A stretch of 64,000 nucleotides of DNA, from the NCBI RefSeq assembly GCF_964204865.1, contig NC_135251.1, positions 20,584,001 through 20,648,000 on the forward strand, written 5' to 3'. Under the pieces are notes generated by a model. That model did not search any database and was not told the origin of the DNA. It saw only the letters and a list, made by a program, of their open reading frames with translations. The position numbers were made by a program, and so were the translations under genes. The DNA comes from Styela clava. Taxonomy: Eukaryota; Chordata; Ascidiacea; Stolidobranchia; Styelidae. Below, piece after piece: positions 50,222 through 59,976 of this stretch. Each line of letters opens with the position of its first letter. Position 1 is the first letter of the stretch.

Positions 50222-52599
50222 ACAGGCGGGTCAAATACAAGTATCTGGGTGAAGCCGCGGCCCGCACCTTCTTTTAAGATAGCTTTTCTAGTAGTTTTAG
50301 GCACAAAAGATTGTTTTTTTTTGCTATGGATCTTACGGCATTGTTAGGGGTCCTTTCAAAAATGGTGAGTTAAAACGCATAAATTTCTTAAGAAAACTGC
50401 TATTTAAATTTATTGTTAAACCGGCATTAAACGAATTCAGGAAGAAACACGTTCTTGTAACATCGTGTATTTCGCTAGCTGGTTTTGCTAATATGGCAGT
50501 GGCACTCAGGCACTTGTACAAGCTTTGCAACGCAAAGGGATTGCAAATGCTCGCACGTACCATATTAACTAAACTAAAAAATCTTACGCGGGCACACCAT
50601 TCAAAATTGACACTTCCCCGCGGGCCGCACATTTTTTCCTTGCGGGCCGAATGTGGCCCGCAGTTTGGTTACGTAATTGCTGCATAAAGTAACAATATTT
50701 AAACATAGATAAGAGAAAAATAGGGAACGAGTAACTCACGAAAGTATTATTTACGCCAAGCAAGTTGTTTACGTCTTACGGCACTTGACTCATTACTTAT
50801 CGATCTTGATGGGTAAGTATATTGATAGGTATTTGTTTGTTTGTCTGTCTGTTAGATTGACGCGATATCTCACGAAAGTGAGGTTGAAATACCTCCAAAT
50901 TTGTGCATGTGCATTCATCATATCTCGGACCAAAAGCCTATTGATTTTAGATGAATTATGTCGTATAATTAGCGAGTTAATAATTAATTAGTGATGTGAT
51001 ACGCGGTGTCGCTGTGGAGTAAGAGTAAGTAAGTAACTTTTGATCGATAAGTCTTCGGTATACGACCGATATTTTCGTATCTCGGACCAGAAGCCTATTG
51101 ATTTTGGATGAATTATGTCGTATAATTAGCGAGTTATTAAGTAATTAGTTATTCGTATATATATTTACTCGGTAGCAGATCAGATGGTGTTTTCAAAACT
51201 AACCCAGGTGAACTATGACTGGGACAAGGAAATTTTGCCTGAGACGCCAAATTTTGCCGGTTACGATGACCAATGTTTATGGGTGAATTCGGAAAGCGGG
51301 TGGTAAGAATGATATACTGTATAAAACTATATGTGAAAATAAAATGTCTGTTCGTGGGTCAAAAAGTATGCTGGTGCAATTTTATGTTGTTTCGGATATG
51401 GCCATGAAGGTTATCCGCAGAGGCGAATCCTGAAATTTCTAAAAAATCGGTTCTAAAATTTCTAATTGCCAAGCAAGACTCCTATCAGCTAGCGGGCCCG
51501 GCTGGTTGTCGAAAAAGGTGGGTTTTTGAGAGTCTTTGGTGTCTTAAAAGCGTATTCACCACATATTCAGTTTTTAATTTTACTCCATTGATTCCAATAC
51601 AAATTAAAAAAATTATTATCTACTTTTCAAGAGGTTGTTAACTTTTAAATGAGATAATAAAGTGGAATTTAAGCATAAGTGAATAGTATCGGTTTATTAC
51701 GGAAAATGTTAGTAAGCTATTTAGCCTATTTAGTTAGTAGTAACCAAAATTAAAAGAAGCAACAAAAAATATATCCATTTTTCAAAATCGGCATTAAAAA
51801 TGATGTTTTCCTATAGTGCATACATGTGTATGTATGTATATTGTAATATATTTTACTCATGCGCATTTTTTGAATAATGAATTGCTATATATACTTCGTG
51901 ATTAGACATTTGATAAGCCGCAGTGGGAATGCGACTCGATATTGAAGAAAATCATTGCATTTTACAAATTCAGCGAGCAAGTATATCGCGTGTCTAGACG
52001 TCAGGCCGCTCAAATGTTATTTCTGTTTCACGGAGTTTTGTTCCGGCACGGTGTCACATCACGAAAATTCTGGTAAATGTCACCGTCAAAATTTTCTTAT
52101 AAATATTGAAGAGGTAGGTAGCCAATTGAAAAACCCCAATCTCGTTCGTGGCATAAATTTATACGGAACAAAAATTATATAAGGAGAACTAGCGACCTGG
52201 CGTGTATATTAAGCTACAACTTGTGCCTATTGCAACTTTGCGGGCTGATGACAAGACTTGTAATGTTTCTTTTAAGGATAGGTTCCGATTCAGAGTATTG
52301 GGAAATGCGATTGAAACAATGTACGAACAAAAACAATGTATCGCTAAACAACAGATAGAAAATGCGCAAATAGTTCGATTATGCAGCATACCACAACACG
52401 TATAGGTGACCGTACATTTGAACCCACGTACATTTGAACCCATGCGTATATCCGCGGGTTCAATCTATATGTGGGTGCTAAAACCCATGGGTCAGGGTGA
52501 GTATTGGTTCAAATATCTGTAAAACAAACAAAAAAATCAATAGGTGCAATAGTATGCAAGTGCAATTGTCATGGGTTCAAATGTACGTGGGTTCAAATG
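50222..52599 (+). repeat. Direct duplication, unit 2 (2.4 kb)
   Basis: Near-identical copy of 47,095-49,597. About 125 bases corresponding to roughly 48,596-48,720 are missing; the join is near 51,719. It includes a 310-bp family repeat (about 50,795), the possible orphan exon (51,176-51,302) and the terminal MITE (52,415-52,599). Confidence 0.9.
52415..52599. mobile_element. MITE, perfect 30-bp inverted ends, copy 2
   Basis: Same 185-bp element as at 49,413-49,597. Here TA is present on both sides, fitting a TA target duplication; copy 1 has TA only on the left. Confidence 0.85.
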
Positions 52600-52663
52600 T
52601 AATGGAACCCACGTTAATGGTGTATATATGTACAAACACCAAGTGCGGATATGTCTCATGGAC

Positions 52664-52927
52664 CAGGGGTGGGCAAGGTTTTGAACCAGGGGGCCAACAA
52701 TTTTGCTCATGTAGACTGGTGGGCCATGTAAGTGTGACGTAAAAAGTCACATTTTATGAACAATATTTACAGTGTTACAAAGCAAAGGTGGAATACAATG
52801 AGCCTCGGTGCCAAAACCTAATTTAACCGCAATCTCAACAAATTCCTTGAGCTATTTTAGCTGAAACATCAAAATTTGATTCAGGCGGGCCCGATTGAAT
52901 TACCCAACGGGCCGTACTTTGCCCCTG
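52664..52927. mobile_element. hAT MITE (264 bp)
   Basis: The left end CAGGGGTGGGCAAGG and the right end CTTTGCCCCTG are inverted, a classic hAT terminus, with GGGCC subterminal motifs. The flanks (ctcatggac on the left, ctcatagac a few bases off the right end) are similar but not a clean 8-bp duplication. Confidence 0.75.
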
Positions 52928-52953
52928 TATTCTCATAGACTCTGGGAAAAACT

Positions 52954-53376
52954 AAGGTAAAATCTTGTAACACAAAGAAATTGTTCTAGTAGTTAAAGAG
53001 AAAAGTGATTTTTGCACAACAACATAATCGCATAACGATCCGTTAGAGTCTAACGGATCGTTATGGGATTATGTTGTTGTGCAAAAATCACTTTTCTCTT
53101 TACGATCCTCTTAACGGTTAGACCATTTCGTGTTTAATAAAAAAAACATCAAAATATAAACTGTAAGGTAAAATCTTGTAACACAAAGAAATTGTTCTAG
53201 TAGTTAAAGAGAAAAGTGATTTTTGCAAACAACATAATCCCATAACGATCCGTTAGAGTCTAACGGATCGTTATGGGATTATGTTGTTGTGCAAAAATCA
53301 CTTTTCTCTTTACGGTTCTCTTAACGGTTAGACCATTTCGTGTTTAATGAAAAAAACATCAAGATATAAACTGTAA
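52954..53376. repeat. Two tandem 211-bp units, each with a large palindrome
   Basis: Each unit begins AAGGTAAAATCTTGTAACAC. The palindromes are 52,994-53,102 and 53,205-53,312: arms of 53-54 bases around a single G, differing between arms by one base change (unit 1) or by a one-base deletion (unit 2). The arms contain AAAGAGAAAAGTGATTTTTG and CATAACGATCCGTTAGA. The array ends about 135 bases before the start codon of gene D and could influence its transcription or 5' UTR. Confidence 0.9.
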
Positions 53377-53511
53377 AGTTAACTAACCAATAGTTTGCTG
53401 GCAAGAATTGTGCATAACGTTTTCATTATCACTTTTTTTATCAAGCATTCCAAGTTGTATCATTGGGAATAAGAATACGTTATCTTTTCCACATAAAACC
53501 CAACTGAAGCA

Positions 53512-55272
53512 ATGAAAGCAAGAATCTTTATATATACCAGCCTGCTGCTGCTGTCAGATTTTGCCTTCAGTCACGACGGACTATCGCGCCAAAAGAAGTG
53601 CGGGGCATTAAATACCGTGCTTCAGGATTATTGCTTTGGTGACGGTGAGTATAAATAATGAGGTTTGGACGAGAATCGCCCCGTTAGATCAAATTCAAGC
53701 TCATGTTAAAAATCTTCATTTTTCTTCATGACTTCAGAGATTCACTTTCAACCGTGCCATAAAAGGAATAAATACGAGTGAAAAGACTGAGATTTGACAT
53801 ACGTTACGTACCGGTATACAAAAATTGGATAATATTGAAATTACAGAACACACTCTGCATAGGATCCTAGTAGTTTTTGATTTATAAAATTTGCCTTTTA
53901 TTCCACATTTGCAATTTACTTGATATTCAAATGCATCGGGATTTTTAAGTTGGCGATTGTTATTCTGATAGAGTCCCAGAGAAAATCCCTCAAATATATT
54001 TTGTTCATTCACAGGAGGATCGGAAGTTTCTTCTACAGCGACATGCACAAATAAATGGAATACCGAACGTAAGTATACCTGTGTTACATTTCAATGTTCT
54101 TTTAATGATACTGCCGTAGAACGTGAACCACGATGGCGGACATCGGACCGTCGTATGTGTACCAGTTTAGGGTCAGGCCATAATTTTATTCCAACGTCCT
54201 TTTTTTAGTTCTATTACGAGTTCGGGGACTAGCCAAGTGACAGTATTTGTACCTAAAATTATGGCTCAACACTAACCCTCTAACCCATAATTCATTCTTT
54301 AATTTTCGGTATAGTTCTACAACCATTTTCCTTTTGTAGACGACGAAATGAGGTTTATTTAAATCAAAAAAGCCTTTATTTCACTTATCTTCTAGCGGCG
54401 GATTACGTGTATCTCGGCTGTTACAATGAAGAAAAACCGTGGAAAGGAAATCGTATAGTTGCACCAGTTGAAGATAAATTTCCGACTGTTTCCGGAAGCT
54501 ATAAATCTAGAACCAATGCTATAGAAAAGTGTGCAAAAGTTGCTTCGTGCCTGGGATATAAAGTATTTGTGATACAGGATGGTGGATGGTAAAACACTTT
54601 TATAGTAATAGGCATATTGTATACGACTGGTGGATTAATAGTTCTCCCAAATACTATTATATATAATTAAAAAAAACGCTTCATTTTTTCAAGCGTTTTG
54701 AAAATTTCATATAAACATCCGAAGTTAAGCGCTTTGCCAGTAACATTTATCCCGAGTTTTTAAATAATTACCAAATTACTTGTTACATTTGTCTGCTTTT
54801 TCTACGGACTTTATCTTCTTCGGATCTATTCGTGCTACCCAATACGTATTTCATTGCATTTTTAAGTTCAAAAGCTAGAAACTGATCAAATAACTCCTCT
54901 CCGCTTGCGGAGAAGTACTAATCTTCCGGCGACTTCGTTCAGTCCGTAAGTACTGAAAATACGACAAAACTGATTGGTCCATTAGTTACCAGATTATTTT
55001 AAAACAGAAACTACTGCGACACAACTCCAGGAATCATATAGTTTATATAAACATGGTTTTTTGAAAATCTTTTTGTTTCAAGTAGTCCTTTGATCTGATT
55101 TCGAAATCCCCTTCGATATATTGTATTTGTTACTATGCATATTTGTACATATATCAGGTGTGCGACTTCAGAGAACGCCCACAAAGTATATGGGAAATAC
55201 GGATCATCAAACGCCTGTGCTCAAGATGGGGAAGGAGCTGGCGGGACAAACGCAGTGTACATGTTACTTTGA
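53512..55272 (+). CDS. Gene D: small secreted WSC-like cysteine protein
   Basis: Exons are 53512-53644, 54015-54068, 54396-54588 and 55158-55272, 495 nt in total, encoding 164 residues in one frame with intron phases 1, 1 and 2. A signal peptide covers about residues 1-20. A short region with Cys 30, 41 and 55 follows. The rest is one domain with a YLGCY start (68-72), KCAKVASCLGYKVFVIQDGG (107-126), WC at 127-128, YGKYGSSNAC (138-147) and a GG-x-N-x-VY end. This order of motifs resembles single WSC-like carbohydrate-binding domains of marine animal secreted proteins; that assignment is by pattern memory only. The last exon boundary is well supported, because the split Trp codon restores the expected WC pair. 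It lies among collectin genes, so a role in extracellular recognition is a reasonable guess. Confidence 0.75.
54110..54260 (+). mobile_element. Truncated MITE in gene D intron 2
   Basis: GTAGAACGTGAACCACGATG, then GGCGGACATCGGACC, and GAGTTCGGGGACTAG match parts of the families at 46,577-46,791 and 20,454-20,669. The right end is missing, and boundaries are approximate. Confidence 0.45.
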
Positions 55273-55345
55273 TGACATTACCCGTTGAAGACTTTTGATG
55301 CCGTTTTCGTCCTATATGATTACGCAGCAAAGACGCGTCAATTTT

Positions 55346-55565
55346 AGACCATATATTCACTTTTTAATATGACTCCATTCATTTCAATACAAATTAAACG
55401 AATTATTATCTACCTTTCAAGAGATTGGTAACTTTTGAATGATACAATAAAGAAGAATACACGCATATGTGAATATTGTCGATTTCGTGAGAAAAATGTT
55501 AGTAGGCTAAGTAAGGGAAATGGAGTATTCGAGCTCGAGGAAAAATATGGTTACAATGATACTTA
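55346..55565 (+). repeat. Partial third copy of the duplication unit
   Basis: About 220 bases are homologous to the interior of unit 1 (about 48,430-48,650), including AGTAGGCTAAGTAAGGGAAA, a part deleted from unit 2. It lies just after the gene D stop codon and contains AATAAA at 55,446-55,451, so it may supply the 3' end of the gene D mRNA. Confidence 0.75.
55446..55451 (+). promoter_or_regulatory. Candidate poly(A) signal of gene D
   Basis: AATAAA lies 174 bases after the gene D stop codon and inside a repeat-derived segment. No nearer AATAAA was seen. Confidence 0.5.
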
Positions 55566-55768
55566 AAAGTGTTCCAGATTACAGCCTAGCAAAAATGTAT
55601 CACAAGAAAGCTGAAATTTCATGTCAGAATTCTTGACATACAAGCAATAAATCTCGCTGGGGAAAAATGTTTGAATACCTTATCAGATATAACTTCAAAG
55701 TGATAGGTCTGTTTGTACAAACATTTGTGGGTGCAGATGTCCATGGTGCAAATTTCCATGGATACAAA

Positions 55769-56247
55769 TAGGGTTGGACATTTTCGACACACTGGTGTTT
55801 CGAAATCGAAACGAAATTTGATAATCGAAACGAAATCGACACGACACGAAGCCCAAGTTAGTCGTCACAAACAATAAAACATGACACCATTATTACACAT
55901 CGAATTCAATGTATAGTAGAAGATATTTTCAAGGATTAAATTTTGATCCACAAAAAGAAAACACTTGAAGGTATTTCGAGAGCGTGAAATGTTAATGCAA
56001 AGCACCTCGTGTAAGTGATTATTTCCACAAAAATTTCTGCATATTGACAAAACAGTGACCAAATAACACGAGAATAATACGAAAACAGACTGTGCAAATG
56101 AAATTTCACGATCTTCTACGTGTAAAAGAATCAAATCGTGATACCTCTGCGAATTCCAATTGCACATGATATGACGTCATAATTTGCGTTTCGAAAATCT
56201 GAACAGCGCCGTTTCGACTTATCAGTGTTTCGAAACGCCCAGCCCTG
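55769..56247. mobile_element. hAT-like element, GTTTCGAAA subterminal repeats
   Basis: The right end inverted reads CAGGGCTGGGCGTTTCGAAA and the left end TAGGGTTGGACATTTTCGA, a diverged inverted pair. GTTTCGAAAT and CGAAACGAAAT motifs recur inside the left end. No clear 8-bp duplication was found, so the left end may be eroded. No transposase motif recognised. Confidence 0.6.
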
Positions 56248-57333
56248 AAGTAGGTGCCAAAGCACATGAGTGTACCTAACTAGTTAATAGTCACAAATAA
56301 AATATATTGAAGAATTTTCGTCGGTATATCGAGGTGTTCTATGAGGTTTTTGTTTTGCGCTATGCATTATGCTTTGGGGTAAATTTTACAACCACATACG
56401 TTTCTCTAATACTTATATAAGTATGCATTTCAATTAAATCACATTTTGAATGAAAACTTGCATAACGCGTTTGTTGAATAATTCTGATAATCACATTGTC
56501 AAAGGTCAGACCTTTGTTATGGAGCAATATGAATGCAGCTTGTGTCCCAGCACATTTTCATTAATAAAGAAAATGATCGCACAGACCAATTTGAAATCCA
56601 ATATAGCCAAGTAGATCAATAGCCAAATAGTACATACTCTACAATTCCTTTTTGTTTGTTGGACATTTTATTAACTGGCCTGGTACCGCATCACGAAATA
56701 TTAATACGGTATACAGTATATGGGTATTTCAAATGCCTGCAGCCGCAAATCATATTTTATTTCGAAGAGCATTGTTTCGGACCATAAGCAGTTGGTTGCA
56801 AAAAATGTGATCACGTTAATTAGGGTAATGTCGGACTATATAGAATGCAATTCCTTGTACTGAGGTACTCTTGTAACAAATTATTGATTTAAAAGTTAAC
56901 CCACGATAAGATAACATCAAACTTGTACGTGGGTACAAAGATGTCACGTCAGGAGTTGATGTGAGCAATCCAAACGTGTTTTCAAAATCCAAGAAAGGTG
57001 ATGACATTTCAGTATATTCGTGAAACGCCTTACACAATCGCCGTCGTGCCTGTAAGAGTTGAAATATAGTTCAATTTAATATTGAACGCTGGAAACGTTC
57101 GTGCTTCGCGCTTTTGATCTTCGCACATTTAAACTCGCGTCACTCCTTGTCTGGAGAGACGTCTTGTGCTTTACTTCAGTAAAACACACTTCTATTTTCA
57201 AGCATGGGGCCATGTTACAGCAGTGATGAAACGCATATATGACTTTGCGTCGCGCGATCCCGTTTTATTTAGCTACGTCCCGAAAATGAGTTTTAAATGA
57301 AATGTGACAGAGGAAAACATAGTTGAATGCTGA
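56248..57333. other. Non-coding, nothing recognised
   Basis: No supported gene. The right part (from about 57,060) probably belongs to a decayed hAT element, because a BED zinc finger fragment follows at 57,334. Confidence 0.35.
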
Positions 57334-57552
57334 GAGAAAACGTATTTTTTTGCCCACAACAATGGTAAACCACAGTGTCTGATGTGCTTTCAAGTAATAT
57401 CTGGTACGAAAGTGTATAATTTTGAGCGACATTACAACACAAAATACGAGAAAAATACGGAAGAAACAATAAATTGTTTTGTTAATTTGTTTGCGCTTTA
57501 TATATCTTACTTAAAAAGAAAACGACGTCCACGCAATATAACGATAGGCTGA
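57334..57552 (+). pseudogene. hAT transposase BED zinc-finger fragment
   Basis: The open 72-codon stretch reads KTYFFAHNNGKPQCLMCFQV then YNFERHYNTKY. This fits the N-terminal BED-type finger of ZBED/GTF2IRD2-like hAT transposases (C-x2-C, then H-x4/5-H), but the last His is replaced by Tyr. The frame has no start codon and stops at 57,550-57,552. GTGGCCCGCAGG at 57,640 looks like hAT terminal material. It is a decayed transposon copy. Confidence 0.65.
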
Positions 57553-57963
57553 TTAGAAGTTCTCTCATTTTTTTAATATATATAAACATAAAGTAAGCAA
57601 ACTCGCAGTATGTTGATCACTTTTGGGTTTTCCCGACTGTGGCCCGCAGGAATTTTTTGCGGTCCTTTAACCTCGCAAACTTGGAGATACGTCCTAATTG
57701 AGGTTATTTTATTTTGCGTCGCTCAAGTATAAAAGAATTTATATTTTCGTAGATTGAAATTTATTTTTTCAATGATATCGGCTACAATATCAGTAAAACT
57801 TCCAGTGCAGTAAATTGTAAATAAAACGCAACAATAATTGGACTCCGCACACAAATATTTTATGGCAAAATTACCAACGATGATGTATGCGCAACAAGAG
57901 AATTATGCTATGATCCTTAACTTACTTGAAAGATCAAAGCTGGAAGAAGATCAAGGTTTTGAC

Positions 57964-58240
57964 CAATGTTCCCTCTAATTTCTTGTAGTATGTGTGCGCA
58001 GAACTTTTGGTATGTGCGCACTTTTTTGGAAATGGCTAATATTTGTGCAAAAACCAATGAAGAAATTTTGGCGTTCTAACCGGGTAATGGGTGGGCCAAC
58101 AACAACACTTTCTCAACCTGCCAACCGAGAAAATTGTTACATTACATCGAAGTACGTCTGTGCGCAGTGAATCTATGCGTGTGCGCAGCCTCTGAAAGCT
58201 GTGTGCGCGCGCACACGCGCACACCTTAGAGGGAACACTG
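57964..58240. mobile_element. hAT MITE (277 bp), perfect 8-bp duplication
   Basis: The ends are CAATGTTCCCTCTAA and, inverted on the right, CAGTGTTCCCTCTAAGG. The flank gttttgac is present exactly on both sides. The interior is rich in TGTGCGCA motifs, typical of this hAT group. No coding capacity. Confidence 0.92.
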
Positions 58241-59266
58241 GTTTTGACTCAAATTGGTAACTGCCAAGAGCACGAGAATATAAAAATAGTTTGCTAATTC
58301 TTTTTTTATCCTGTTTTACTGTACGCCACTGTTTACTCTCGTTAATTTTTTGTAAAATTTATTAGTAAATAAATGCTTGTTCGCTCATTTCGTTTTCGTA
58401 CCAAGTAACAACAGATAGAATTGACATCTTGAATATGGTTTTGCATTAAATTCTTCAATGAAAAAAGCGACGGAAAAATTGAAAGCACGCAAAAAACGCT
58501 AAGAAAACTAAACAAAATATATTCTTAAAAAGTATTTCAATGTTAGGTTTCTTCTGTATAACCAGATTCCATTAATATTAAACATGACATTAATATGAAA
58601 CTTTGCGCAAAATAGCAAAATGAACGATGTTTGGAGCATTTAAATGCTTCTGAACTCAAAAGGTAATTGGATTCTCTCATAATGGGGCACGTAATCGTCA
58701 TTACAAAATGTGTGGTCTGTCATTTTTCTTCCCTGATATTTTTCATATTCGTGCTTCCATTTGTGTTTTGACGCCTAACTCAGAAGGCGCCTCAATATGA
58801 TATATATTGTTTGCAATTTCTTATTGCGCAATTCTTCAACCTTTTACTGCACAAAAGCATGAAATAATTTGCTTTGAAACAAACTTTGAAATTGAATTAC
58901 ATATGCGTATGGTTAATTATAAATTTCTGGTAACTAACTTAACTGCGCAGCAACAAAAATAATTTGTTTACAATAGCATTTTCAAATATATCTGTTAGTT
59001 TATTTACGTTTTGTAATCCAATAGTTAAAATTAGGACGACATGAATTCCCAATCAAAATCCTATTTTATACTTATTTTCGTACATAAACTTTTCACTGTT
59101 TAATCGAAGTTAAAATTCGTGCGTTTTTCCAAATTGTACCCTACAAATCGAGATATATAATCTACTACTACTTGTTTGAAATATCGAGAAAGATTTTCAA
59201 TATCGTGATTATCGAGGAACATTTGCAACTTTCCAAGTAATATCGCGAAGTGTATTACCCTATTTC
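58241..59266. other. Non-coding, nothing recognised
   Basis: AT-rich sequence without supported genes or transposon ends. Confidence 0.4.
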
Positions 59267-59433
59267 CAATGGTGGGATTCAGCCGGTTCGCACCGGTTCT
59301 ATAGAACCGTCTCGCGGAATTTTATGAGATCAGTGAACCGGTTAGCATTACTAAAAAAACATATAACAGAACCGGCCGAAAAATATGCCTTCTGTGATGG
59401 AACCGACTGACAAAAAATTGAATCCCACCGCTG
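59267..59433. mobile_element. hAT MITE (167 bp), GGTGGGATTCA ends
   Basis: The left end CAATGGTGGGATTCA and the right end TTGAATCCCACCGCTG are inverted. The interior holds ACCGGTTC / GAACCGG inverted motifs. The flanks cctatttc and cctatcgc agree at 6 of 8 bases. Confidence 0.8.
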
Positions 59434-59976
59434 CCTATCGCGCTGCCTATATGCACGGGCCAGACTAATAGCTAAAAGAGGATTCAGTGTGACTTATTAA
59501 TTAATTGTAACTTTCATACAGTTATGATGTAACACAGATAACTTCTCATAAATGGTTAATACTAGTTCCACTCACTAGTTCAAGTCATACATGCGTCAAT
59601 ATCTTCATTTACGCATGAATAACAGTCAACTTACGTCATAAAAAGTGTTTGCAAGCTGCAAATACAAAACAACAAATCAATCACAGACCAAAAGCTTCCC
59701 CCAAGTCGAAGAAGATATATTGAAGAAAGCACAAGTCTTTCGACTTGTTTATGCAAAATGATAAAAATGCTAGAAATAGCTTTCATCTTGGCACTGAGTG
59801 TATTGCAATAAATCAAATAATTGTTTCCGAATGAGCAGAAAAAGTCAAGTGGCAACAGCATACAACATGGCCCACAATATAGAGACTCAAAAGCATAAAC
59901 AAATGCGAAATCCTTAATTTTACATTGTAGCTATCTTGATATAAACTACAGGGTGTTGCAGATCGCCAGCGAGACA
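59434..59976 (+). promoter_or_regulatory. Upstream region of collectin B
   Basis: The block precedes the collectin B start codon. TATAAA is present at 59,940-59,945, 32 bases before the ATG. If it is the TATA box, the 5' UTR would be only a few bases long, so it may be coincidental. Confidence 0.3.
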
